Assembly (NCBI RefSeq): GCF_019207025.1
Contig: NZ_JAEEGC010000034.1
Coordinates: 1-64,000, forward strand
Direction: 5' to 3'
Length of the DNA stretch: 64,000 nucleotides
Source of the DNA: Clostridium thailandense
Lineage (GTDB): Bacteria > Bacillota > Clostridia > Clostridiales > Clostridiaceae
In this document: in pieces, positions 26,091 through 33,956 of the stretch
Layout of the letters: each line of letters starts with the position of its first letter
How positions within the stretch are numbered: the first letter of the stretch is position 1
Program-made: the position numbers and the translations under genes
Notes under the pieces: model-generated
Databases searched by the model: none
Told to the model about the DNA's origin: nothing
Seen by the model: only the letters and a program-made list of their open reading frames with translations

Positions 26091-27212
26091 ATGTTAATTA
26101 TTCAAAAACTTAAGCTGAATTTTAAATTAATTAGAGAATTAGATTTTATTCTCATTTTTTTTGTAATGATACTTTCCGTATTTGGATTAATGAATATCTA
26201 TAGTGTTACCAATAGGAAAAATGGATATTATTTTTTTAATCATCAAATGATCTGGATTTTAATTAGTATTTTTATTGTATATATAATTTTATGTATAGAT
26301 TATAGTAAATTTATTTGCTATATTGATTTTGCATATTGGTTTAATGTAGTTCTATTAGTATATACATATTTTTTTACTAGTCCAATCAATGGGGCCAAGG
26401 TATGGATACAATTGGGGAGTGTAGCGGTTGAGCCAGGTGAATTTTGTAAGCTTACAATAACCTTAATGCTTGCTAAGAAAATACAAGAAATGAATGGTGA
26501 AATAAACAACTTTAAAAATTTATGTACTTTATTTATATATTCTATAATACCAACTATATTAATTCTTATTGCTCCAGATTTAGGATTAGTTTTAATAGTA
26601 TTTTTTACAGTTCTGTCGATTCTGTTTATTTGTAAATTAGATTTAAAAATGATGCTTTCAGGTTTGCTAGCATTAGTTGTAATTGTAACTGTAGCTTGGA
26701 ATTTTGGATTAATAAAGGAGTATCAAAAGCAGAGGTTAACTTCTTTTATTAGCCAAGATTCAGACTTATCAGGTACTAATCTTCAGGTGTCACAATCTAA
26801 GATTGCTATTGGCAGTGGCGGTTTGATGGGACAAGGATTTAATAAAAGCACTTATATACAAGGTGATTTCATACCTGAATCACACACGGATTTTATATTT
26901 GCTGTAGTAGGTAGTGAATGGGGACTCTCAGGAACTGTGGCATTATTAGCTGTATATGCTATAGTTATGGTCAGAATTATTAAAATAGGAAAGAACTCAA
27001 AGGATATTTCAGGTACAGTAGTATGTGTCGGGTCTTTTGGTGCTTTAGTATTTTCTATCCTGCAGAATATAGGGATGACTGTAGGAATTATGCCAATAAC
27101 AGGGATAACTCTTCCGTTTATAAGCTATGGCGGAAGTTCTGCGCTTTGTAATTTTGTAGCTATAGGTTTAATTTTAAATGTAGGAATGAGAAGGAAAAAG
27201 ATAAATTTTTAG
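26091..27212 (+). CDS. SEDS family peptidoglycan glycosyltransferase (RodA/FtsW-like)
   Basis: A 373-residue integral membrane protein with about ten TM helices. Landmarks are FGLMNIYSV in TM1, NHQMIWILI, GAKVWIQLGSVAVEPGEFCK, APDLGLVLIVFF, QSKIAIGSGGLMGQGF, FIPESHTDFIFAVVGSEWG and the ending GITLPFISYGGSS. It polymerises lipid II together with a class B penicillin-binding protein, which is not encoded nearby. The VVGSEWG text is closer to RodA than to FtsW. The ATG at 26091 follows AAGGAG by ten bases; an earlier in-frame start at 26025 lacks a site. Confidence 0.88.
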   Translation: MLIIQKLKLNFKLIRELDFILIFFVMILSVFGLMNIYSVTNRKNGYYFFNHQMIWILISIFIVYIILCIDYSKFICYIDFAYWFNVVLLVYTYFFTSPINGAKVWIQLGSVAVEPGEFCKLTITLMLAKKIQEMNGEINNFKNLCTLFIYSIIPTILILIAPDLGLVLIVFFTVLSILFICKLDLKMMLSGLLALVVIVTVAWNFGLIKEYQKQRLTSFISQDSDLSGTNLQVSQSKIAIGSGGLMGQGFNKSTYIQGDFIPESHTDFIFAVVGSEWGLSGTVALLAVYAIVMVRIIKIGKNSKDISGTVVCVGSFGALVFSILQNIGMTVGIMPITGITLPFISYGGSSALCNFVAIGLILNVGMRRKKINF

Positions 27213-27311
27213 CACACAATGTATACTACAATCATGCTTAAATCTAAAAAGTCGAGTAAGTGCTCATAATATTGAGCATTGAGTATCAATAAAGTAAGTT
27301 GATTTGAAGTA

Positions 27312-27341
27312 TGGACATATGTAGTTTTTCTATGTTATAAT
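27312..27341 (+). promoter_or_regulatory. Promoter of the T-box/lysS unit
   Basis: TGGACA (27312-27317) and TATAAT (27336-27341) are 18 bases apart. Transcription would start near 27348, at the 5' edge of the T-box leader. Confidence 0.65.
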
Positions 27342-27347
27342 TTTTTA

Positions 27348-27630
27348 AAGACTATGAAGAGAAGAGTAGATAAATATATGAATTTACAGAGAGCTCTATA
27401 AGGTGAGAATGAGCACGGATTTTTTATTGAAAAAGGTCTCAGAGTTGCACACCGAGTCTGGTTTCAGGGGTAGGCTGTGACGGTATAACCCGTTATAAGT
27501 TATAGAGTATAAAATTAATTATGTACTTGAAAAGGTCTATATGGTGACATATGGATAAACTGAGGTGGTACCACGAAGATATAACTTTCGTCCTCAAGAT
27601 TAAAATCTTGGAGGTGAAGGTTTTTTTATT
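27348..27630 (+). promoter_or_regulatory. T-box leader controlling lysS
   Basis: The leader contains the T-box sequence TGAGGTGGTACCACG (27561-27575) with the antiterminator pairing ACGAA/TTCGT beside it. Stem I elements lie upstream (GAGTAGATA near 27366, AGAGAGCTC near 27389, GGTGAGAATG near 27404). A terminator hairpin (CCTCAAGAT/ATCTTGGAGG, 27592-27614) is followed by seven T residues. Uncharged tRNA stabilises the antiterminator and permits lysS transcription. I could not place the specifier codon with confidence, so a lysine identity is inferred from the downstream gene. Confidence 0.9.
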
Positions 27631-27683
27631 TGTGCAAAAATCTACTAAATCATAAATAAATATTTAAAGGTGGTATAGCTAAA

Positions 27684-29204
27684 ATGTATAAGGAATTTGA
27701 AAGTATAGAAAACTTAGAAAAGATAATGCCAGATTCAAATGAATTTGTAGTGGAAAGAGTTAAAAAGTTAAATAAGCTTTATGAATTAGGAGTTAATCCA
27801 TATCCTTATAGCTACAAAGATATAACTCATACTAAGGATATTTTGGATAACTTTGAAAATATAAAAGAGGAACAAGAATTCACATTAGCAGGAAGAGTTA
27901 TGCTAATAAGAAGGATGGGAAATGCTACATTTGCTAATATTATAGATGAAAAAGGAAATATACAAATATTCTTAAGTAAAAAGTTAATAGGTGCTGAAAG
28001 TTATAAAATCTTAAAATTAATTGATGTAGGAGATATTATTGGAGTTATTGGAGCTGTATTTAAGACACAGACAGATGAAATCACTATTAGAGTAAATCAG
28101 TTTGAATTATTGTCAAAGTCCATTAGAACACTTCCAGAAAAATATCACGGTATACAAGATACTGACTTAAGGCAAAGGCATCGTTCATTAGATATGATAA
28201 TGAATGAGGGGGTTAAAGAACGATTTATTAAACGTTCAAAAGGGATAACAGCTATCAGGGAATATTTAAACAATTTAAACTTTATTGAGGCAGATACTCC
28301 TATTCTGGATACTAAATACGGCGGAGGAGAAGCAAAGCCATTTACAACCTTTGTTAACGCATTGGATTGTAATGTGTATATGAATGTTTCTCCAGAATTA
28401 TATTTAAAAAGACTTATAGTTGGAGGAATTGAAAGAGTTTATACCTTTGCAAGAGCATTTAGAAATGAGGGAATTGACAGAACACATTATCCAGAATTTA
28501 GCTTGTTTGAATGTTATATGTCTTATGCTGACTATAATGATATGATGGAACTTATGGAAAATATATATGAATATGTATTCAATAAAGTTAATGGAACAAC
28601 AAAGCTTCAATATGGAGACGTAGAAATTGATTTTAAAACTCCGTGGAAGAGAGAGAAGATGTGTGACCTTGTAAAAAAGGATACAGGAATCGATGTTGAG
28701 AGAATTACCAGGGAAGAAATTATTAAAAGCATTAAAGATAATGAGCTCTTAATAGAAAGTCAAAATGAGGGATTAGTTATTGATGAATGTTCAAAGGGAG
28801 AATTAATAGTTAATTTGTTTGAAGTATATTCTGAAAAGAAATTAATTCAACCAACCTTTGTTATAGACTTTCCTGAAGAATCTTCTCCATTATGTAAGGT
28901 TCATAGACATAATTCGGATTTAATTGAAAGGTTTGAACCCTATGCTTATGGTGTTGAGCTTGGAAACGCTTATTCAGAACTTAATGATCCATTAAAGCAA
29001 AGAATACTTTTACATGAACAAGCGTCAAAACTAAGAGCTGGGCTTGAGACAGCTAGTCCAATGGATGAGGAATTTGCTGTTGCTATTGATACTGCAATGC
29101 CACCTACTGGAGGATTAGGAATTGGTATTGATAGAATGATAATGTTTCTTACGGGCTCTTATAGCATAAAAGATGTTATAGCATTTCCTCTAATTAAAAG
29201 ATAA
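27684..29204 (+). CDS. lysS: Lysyl-tRNA synthetase, class II
   Basis: A 506-residue class II LysRS. The anticodon-binding OB fold (about 65-150) contains AGRVMLIRRMGNATFANIID. The catalytic core carries motif 1 (RSKGITAIREYLNNLNFIEA), GGGEAKPF, motif 2 (FARAFRNEGIDRTHYPEF near 255-272) and motif 3 (GLGIGIDRMIMFLTG near 476). It charges tRNA-Lys. AAAGGTGG lies upstream of the ATG. A T-box leader precedes it, which is less usual for class II LysRS genes and may mark a regulated or second copy. Length and motifs look complete. Confidence 0.95.
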   Translation: MYKEFESIENLEKIMPDSNEFVVERVKKLNKLYELGVNPYPYSYKDITHTKDILDNFENIKEEQEFTLAGRVMLIRRMGNATFANIIDEKGNIQIFLSKKLIGAESYKILKLIDVGDIIGVIGAVFKTQTDEITIRVNQFELLSKSIRTLPEKYHGIQDTDLRQRHRSLDMIMNEGVKERFIKRSKGITAIREYLNNLNFIEADTPILDTKYGGGEAKPFTTFVNALDCNVYMNVSPELYLKRLIVGGIERVYTFARAFRNEGIDRTHYPEFSLFECYMSYADYNDMMELMENIYEYVFNKVNGTTKLQYGDVEIDFKTPWKREKMCDLVKKDTGIDVERITREEIIKSIKDNELLIESQNEGLVIDECSKGELIVNLFEVYSEKKLIQPTFVIDFPEESSPLCKVHRHNSDLIERFEPYAYGVELGNAYSELNDPLKQRILLHEQASKLRAGLETASPMDEEFAVAIDTAMPPTGGLGIGIDRMIMFLTGSYSIKDVIAFPLIKR

Positions 29205-29222
29205 TAATAAAATAATATAAGA

Positions 29223-29275
29223 AAAAGGACTCATATCACTGATAAGAAGTGTTGGTATGAGTCTTTCTGTTGTTA
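29223..29275 (+). terminator. Terminator of lysS
   Basis: AAAGGACTCATATCACT pairs imperfectly with AGTGTTGGTATGAGTCTTT around GATAAGA, with a short T-rich tail. It lies about 20 bases after the lysS stop. Confidence 0.7.
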
Positions 29276-29349
29276 TATTTCAGAGCCAATAATTAAAATA
29301 AGTATTGACTCTCCAGTTACTGGATGTATTATTCTTTCAAGTATAGATA

Positions 29350-29387
29350 CGGCCGACACATACCTGCGCATAAGTTAAGTGTCTGGA
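29350..29387. repeat. Intergenic palindromic element, second copy
   Basis: ACGGCCGACA at 29352-29361 is followed by a GACAC...GTGTC inverted pair enclosing CATAAGTTAA. It shares a 10-mer, and an inverted 15-mer with one difference, with 21118-21148. Flanking GTATAGATA/TATCTATAC extends the symmetry to an imperfect hairpin just upstream of the MATE gene. Confidence 0.45.
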
Positions 29388-29425
29388 AGTGATATCTATA
29401 CGAAGTCTGAAAGAGGTGTATATCA

Positions 29426-30805
29426 GTGAGCGAAAAGAGTATAAAAATTAGTGAAAATCATATTGAAAATGAAAAGTTAAGCAAGCTTATTATGAAGTTT
29501 TCTATTCCCTGCGTGCTTGCAATGGTAGTCAATGCTCTTTACAGTATTGTTGACCAGATTTTTATCGGTCAAGGGATAGGCTATATTGGTAATGCAGCTA
29601 CCAATATAACTTTTCCACTTGTAGTTTTAGCCTTAGGTTTTTCATTGCTTTTAGGAGATGGAGCGGCTGCTTTTTACAGTATAAAATTAGGAGAGAAAAA
29701 CAAAGAAGAGGGCGCTAAAGCAATAGGTAATGCAATTATTTTGATGGTGCTTTTAGGTTTGGTCTTTTTAGCAGTTGGATATATTTTTATGGAAAAGTTA
29801 CTATGGAGCTTTGGAGCTACAAGCACTAACATTTCTATAGCACTAGATTATATGAGAATAATTCTAATAGGATTTCCCTTTATGATTTTAGCAGCAGGCT
29901 TAAATTCAATAATACGTGCAGATGGCAGTCCGGAATATTCGATGCTGGCCATGATACTTGGAGCTGTCATAAATATTGTTTTGAATCCTATACTCATATT
30001 TCATTTTGCTATGGGGGTTAAAGGTTCTGCTATAGCGACAATAATAGGACAAATCTTATCCTGCACGATTTCTCTAAGGTATATTAAGAAGTTTAAAAAT
30101 ATAAAGGTCAAAAGGGAACATTTGAAAATTGATACAAAGATAAGTAAGGCAATAATGCTTTTGGGAATGTCGAGTTTAATCACGCAAGTAGCAGTAACTA
30201 TAATAATAATAGTAAGCAATAATATGCTTAAACTTTATGGAGCTCAATCAATTTATGGAAGTGATATTCCTATATCAGCAATTGGTATTGTAATGAAGGT
30301 AAATGAACTTCTATTAGGGGTTGTAATAGGCATAGCTATAGGTGGTCAGCCAATACTTGGATATAATTACGGTGCTAAGAATTTTAAACGTGTGAAAGAT
30401 ACCTATTTTATGCTTATAAAAATATCAACTGTTGTATCAATAATAGGATTTATTATATTTCAATTCTTTACGCAAAGCATAGTAAATCTATTTGGTCAAA
30501 ATAATGCACTATATAATGAATTTGCATTAAAATCCTTTAAGATATTTTTGATGCTTTGTATGTTTATAGGTTTTGAGCTTACAACCTGTGTTTTCTTTCA
30601 AGCAATAGGTAATCCTGCAAAAGCAATGTTACTTACCTTATGTAAGCAGACCTTTTTTATAGTGCCGTTTATGATAATTTTACCTAAGTTTCTAGGTGTT
30701 TTAGGAGTTCTGTATGCAGGACCCTGTGCAGAAATATTATCAGTTATAGTGACTATTATCCTTATTACCTCAGAACTTAAGAAATATTCAAAGGTGGAGG
30801 TATAA
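29426..30805 (+). CDS. MATE family efflux transporter
   Basis: A 459-residue MATE pump with twelve predicted helices. Typical elements are LIMKFSIPCVLAMVVNALYS in TM1, VDQIFIGQGIGYIGNAATN, GDGAAAFYSIKLGEK, the repeat-two start MLLGMSSLITQVAV, and QPILGYNYGAKNFKRVKDTY. It exports cationic drugs or metabolites using an ion gradient. A GTG start follows AGAGGTG by eight bases. A 24-residue reading frame follows after two bases with a very strong site. Two other MATE genes of different subtypes lie at 36802 and 46003. Confidence 0.92.
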   Translation: MSEKSIKISENHIENEKLSKLIMKFSIPCVLAMVVNALYSIVDQIFIGQGIGYIGNAATNITFPLVVLALGFSLLLGDGAAAFYSIKLGEKNKEEGAKAIGNAIILMVLLGLVFLAVGYIFMEKLLWSFGATSTNISIALDYMRIILIGFPFMILAAGLNSIIRADGSPEYSMLAMILGAVINIVLNPILIFHFAMGVKGSAIATIIGQILSCTISLRYIKKFKNIKVKREHLKIDTKISKAIMLLGMSSLITQVAVTIIIIVSNNMLKLYGAQSIYGSDIPISAIGIVMKVNELLLGVVIGIAIGGQPILGYNYGAKNFKRVKDTYFMLIKISTVVSIIGFIIFQFFTQSIVNLFGQNNALYNEFALKSFKIFLMLCMFIGFELTTCVFFQAIGNPAKAMLLTLCKQTFFIVPFMIILPKFLGVLGVLYAGPCAEILSVIVTIILITSELKKYSKVEV

Positions 30806-30807
30806 TA

Positions 30808-30882
30808 ATGAAGACTAAACTTAAAAAACTTATAATAAATGAAAGCATTGATAATGCAAAACATCGCTTAAGCAGAGAGTAA
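30808..30882 (+). CDS. Possible 24-residue peptide coupled to the MATE gene
   Basis: The MATE gene's last codons (GTG GAG GTA TAA) also form a GGTGGAGG ribosome binding site. It is followed at 30808 by an ATG opening a frame that reads MKTKLKKLIINESIDNAKHR and stops at 30882. It is basic and probably helical. Spacing and coupling favour translation, but it could also be the start of a truncated gene. No family is recognised. Confidence 0.4.
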   Translation: MKTKLKKLIINESIDNAKHRLSRE

Positions 30883-31261
30883 CCCTGCGAAACAAAAGAA
30901 CATGAGCTTTTTTAAAAGCCTCCTTCACTGTCCTCTAAAAATGTTTAACTTATGTTAACTGTTATCAAGTAAATATTTTTTATAAGTTAACTTTCAGCTT
31001 TTGATGCCTATAAATTAAATAATTTATTAAGATATCATATTATTCAGAAATGGATTTTATGGTATCTTTATTTTGTAATTAATTTATAAGATGCAGCTTA
31101 TAGCCTCGTGTAAATTAGTATGGAAATAAAATTAGTTTTAGATATTATAAAAAATTTAAATTTAAGTGAAAATAAAATGAACCATCTAGTAAGTTTATCC
31201 ATCTAATTAGTGTAAAGCAAAAAAGTAGCGCTGCAGTTTGCAAAGAAAGGTAGGAAGTCAA
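30883..31261. other. Intergenic region before the ECF sigma gene
   Basis: No coding sequence is visible. TAACTTAT (30945-30952) and ATAAGTTA (30982-30989) form an inverted repeat, and GAGCTTTT/AAAAGCCTC near 30904 forms a weak hairpin that may end the MATE transcript. I could not identify an ECF-type promoter with confidence. Confidence 0.35.
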
Positions 31262-31744
31262 TTGAATAAAGAAACATTTATAGCTAATGTTCTTGAAGCT
31301 GAATCTACTTTATATCATGTATCTAAATCGATTTTGACTCATGATCAAGATTGCGAGGATGCCGTTCAGGAGGCAATTTTAAAAGCCTATGATAAAATAG
31401 ATACGCTGAAGAAAGAACAATATTTTAAAACATGGTTAGTTAGGATACTCATAAATGAATGTTATGATTTAAAACGCAAAGAGTATCCCGAGGTACCTTA
31501 TGAAGAATACTTTGAGTCTACCAAGGCTGATGATAGGAAGGATTATAGCGAATTATATTTGGCTATTCAGAATTTACCAGAGCGTATTCGTATTACAATT
31601 GTTTTGTATTATGTAGAGGGATATTCAGTAGGAGAGATTAAACAGACTTTAGAAATACCTGCAGGAACTGTAAAAAGCAGATTAGCAAAAGGACGAAAAT
31701 TATTAAAAATAAAGCTAGAGGATATGGAGGTAGTTTATGAATAA
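31262..31744 (+). CDS. ECF-type RNA polymerase sigma factor
   Basis: A 160-residue sigma-70 family protein with region 2 (about residues 10-75: DCEDAVQEAILKAYDKIDTL, KTWLVRILINECYD) and region 4 (about 105-155: LPERIRITIVLYYVEGYSVG, then PAGTVKSRLAKGRKLL). It directs transcription of a stress or envelope regulon. A TTG start at 31262 is chosen because AGGAAG lies five bases upstream; another TTG at 31238 has no site. Its end overlaps the next gene by eight bases, the usual arrangement with a cognate anti-sigma factor. Confidence 0.9.
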   Translation: MNKETFIANVLEAESTLYHVSKSILTHDQDCEDAVQEAILKAYDKIDTLKKEQYFKTWLVRILINECYDLKRKEYPEVPYEEYFESTKADDRKDYSELYLAIQNLPERIRITIVLYYVEGYSVGEIKQTLEIPAGTVKSRLAKGRKLLKIKLEDMEVVYE

Positions 31745-32513
31745 ATATGATTGGAATAATGCCTTTCCAGATACACCTGAAAGTTTTAAAAATAAGGTAA
31801 GTGCAACATTAAATAGCTTACCAGATAAAAAGGAGAAGGATGAAATGGAAAATGTAAAAATATATAAAAAAGGATCTACGAAGAAAAAATTTATTATTGC
31901 ATTAGTAGCTACTATGGTAATAGGGACAACTGTATTTGCTGCAGGAAAAATAACTTCTATAACTTCAAGTTCAAGCAGCAGACCAACATATACTACTATA
32001 CCTACAGCAGAAGAAGTAAAGAAGGAGTATAAATTTAATCCTAAACTAGTTAATAAATTTGATAATGGTTACACTTTTGTAAATGGATGTGTTGTAGATA
32101 ATAAAGGAACTGATGATAAAGGTAATTTTGCAGGAAAAACAAAATCACTTGATTTCGATTATACAAAAGGGAAGGATGAATTAAGTCTTTTTATGGAAAA
32201 TGGAAGATTAGGTGAAAGATCAGAGAAAGCTACTGTTATTGCTAATTATAAGGGTATAGATTTATATTATTATTCATATGCTAATAAGCTTGAGCCAGCA
32301 AATTATAAAATGACAGAACAAGATAAGAAGGATAAGGCATCTGGTAAATATGTATTTAGTTATGGATCTGATTATGACAAGGAAAAAGTCTCTCAAGTTC
32401 AATGCTTAAATTGGATGGAAGGTGGAATTAACTATTCCTTCTTAGGAAGAGATTCGAATATATCAAAGGATGAATTAGTTAAAATGGCACAACAGGTTAT
32501 AAGTACTAAATAA
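31737..32513 (+). CDS. Membrane-anchored anti-sigma factor-like protein
   Basis: A 258-residue protein with a short cytoplasmic part (about 1-50), one TM helix (KFIIALVATMVIGTTVFAAG, about 51-70), a Ser/Thr linker (SITSSSSSRPTYTTIP) and an external domain of about 170 residues rich in Lys, Tyr and Asp. Its eight-base overlap with the ECF sigma gene, and the short N-terminal segment able to bind sigma, make it the likely anti-sigma factor or a sensor of the same unit. The external domain is not one I recognise. GGAGG lies in front of the ATG, inside the sigma gene. Confidence 0.7.
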   Translation: MNKYDWNNAFPDTPESFKNKVSATLNSLPDKKEKDEMENVKIYKKGSTKKKFIIALVATMVIGTTVFAAGKITSITSSSSSRPTYTTIPTAEEVKKEYKFNPKLVNKFDNGYTFVNGCVVDNKGTDDKGNFAGKTKSLDFDYTKGKDELSLFMENGRLGERSEKATVIANYKGIDLYYYSYANKLEPANYKMTEQDKKDKASGKYVFSYGSDYDKEKVSQVQCLNWMEGGINYSFLGRDSNISKDELVKMAQQVISTK

Positions 32514-32643
32514 AAACGGTAGTGCGTATAGATTTAAAGTTTTTTAAAATAGAATGAAAATTCTTGCTTATCACTATGAGGGACAATATTTAGTGAAAGT
32601 TTATTTTTGAGAGTGATTAGATTTTCTATATAAAGCAATGGGG

Positions 32644-32677
32644 GCTGTCGTACTAAAAAATTAGTGCGGCAGCTTTT
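32644..32677 (+). terminator. Terminator of the sigma/anti-sigma unit
   Basis: GCTGTCGTACTAA (32644-32656) pairs over 13 bases, including wobbles, with TTAGTGCGGCAGC (32661-32673) and is followed by TTTT. It shares the G-rich start and GTCG(C/T)ACT core with the hairpin at 42343. Confidence 0.8.
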
Positions 32678-32753
32678 GTACGTTCAGCATGTTTGCATTT
32701 TCAAAGTGGACTGTTTTAAATGACGAACTTTACAAGACAGATTTAATTAAACG

Positions 32754-33128
32754 TCACAATGTAGTTCGACTGATTTTGAGACTTTTAGCAACCTTGGTTT
32801 GATTGCAGTTGCACATCTCAATTACCTTTAGTGCAATATTTTCAATAACCCGAGTAAATTGCGTATAGTTATAAGGCCAGGAAAATTCGCAAAGCATCTG
32901 CATTTCATCTGGTGTGATTCCTAAAATTTGTTTTCCAATAGATATATTTAATTTGTTAAGATATAGTTTTACAATTGAATCTATGCGCGCTGAATCATCT
33001 CTTAATGCTGGTAAAGTAATGATAAAACAATGCAGCTGATTTATAAATGCTATCATATTTGAATCAAGTGTTCCGTTATAAGAACTTATACATGAAAGTA
33101 AAACTCTATTTCTTTTACAAATTTCCAT
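32754..33128 (-). pseudogene. Fragment of a sigma-54-dependent (PrpR-like) activator
   Basis: The 124 codons cover only the end of an AAA+ activator: LPALRDDSARIDSIVKLYLN, GKQILGITPDEMQMLCEFSW and a C-terminal helix-turn-helix (NCNQTKVAKSLKISRTTL) that stops before the usual WR(K/Y)L ending. The sensor domain and most of the ATPase, with Walker motifs and the GAFTGA loop, are missing. It faces away from the kinase fragment at 33158, consistent with a former activator of that operon. Confidence 0.7.
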
Positions 33129-33157
33129 ATCTCATATTAGTATAGTTATTACAGTAA

Positions 33158-33598
33158 AAAACAGATGAATTTGTTCAGAATCTGTATGATTTTAGTGAAA
33201 ATAATAATATGGTCATTCTTGATACAAATGATATGGAAGGCACTGAAAGCACAACTGCTTATGTACAAAAAAGAGGAATTTCAACTAAACAGATGCTTAT
33301 ATACATTATGTCTGACATGGGCAAGATTCTGAAACGGTTGATTGACAAAGGATGTGATAGCACCATTTTCATTATGGGGGGAGATTCACTAGTTGGATTC
33401 GCACGTGAGGCTGGTATTAAGGGTATATCTCCTGTATGTGAAATAGATTGCGGAGTTGTACTCTCACAGCTTAATTATAACGGAAAGATGTTAAATGTAA
33501 TTTCAAAATCCGGCGCATTTGGTAAAAAAACGTTATTTAGCGATTTATCAAAAATGCTTATAAGATTAAATGAGGGAAAGGAAGTTATAAAATGTTAG
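33158..33598 (+). pseudogene. C-terminal fragment of a four-carbon acid sugar kinase (DUF1537)
   Basis: The frame opens after a stop at 33155 and keeps the nucleotide-binding half of an OtnK/DtnK-type kinase (FIMGGDSLVGFAREAGIKGI, VCEIDCGVVLSQL, VISKSGAFGKKTLFSDLSKM). The substrate-binding N-terminal domain is lost. Intact enzymes phosphorylate C4 sugar acids such as threonate, erythronate or 3-oxo derivatives. Its end overlaps the next reading frame by seven bases (ATGTTAG), which preserves the old operon spacing. Confidence 0.75.
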
Positions 33599-33860
33599 AA
33601 AAATATAATTTAAAAATGCCACAGGCTGTATATAGTAGTCAAAATTCATTGGAAAATATAAAAACGATTCTTTTGAGAAACAAAGTGAGTTTGATGTACC
33701 AGAATCTGATTTGGATCTTTTAGTTGATGCAGGAATGCAAGTTACACGTTTATTAGATAACAATATGCGTAAAGTTCCCCAAGAAGATGCTCGTGCAATA
33801 TATAAACAAATTATATATTTACAAGATGTACATATGATAAAATATAATTATAAAAAATGA
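33592..33860 (+). pseudogene. Iron-containing alcohol dehydrogenase with a large internal deletion
   Basis: From the ATG at 33592 the frame starts like a family-III alcohol dehydrogenase (MLEKYNLKMPQAVYSSQNSL, then ENIKTIL). It then switches near 33675 to another frame that encodes the extreme C-terminus (PESDLDLLVDAGMQVTRLLD, NNMRKVPQEDARAIYKQI). About 300 residues, including the metal and NAD sites, are gone. It would have oxidised or reduced a C4 intermediate alongside the kinase. The rest is non-functional. Confidence 0.7.
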
Positions 33861-33956
33861 CTATAGTATCAATTAAGTAAATCATTGAAGATAAATTAGT
33901 AAGCTCAGATATTTCGGTTATTTATGATAAAAGTGGAATAGAGGATGTTATGAATA

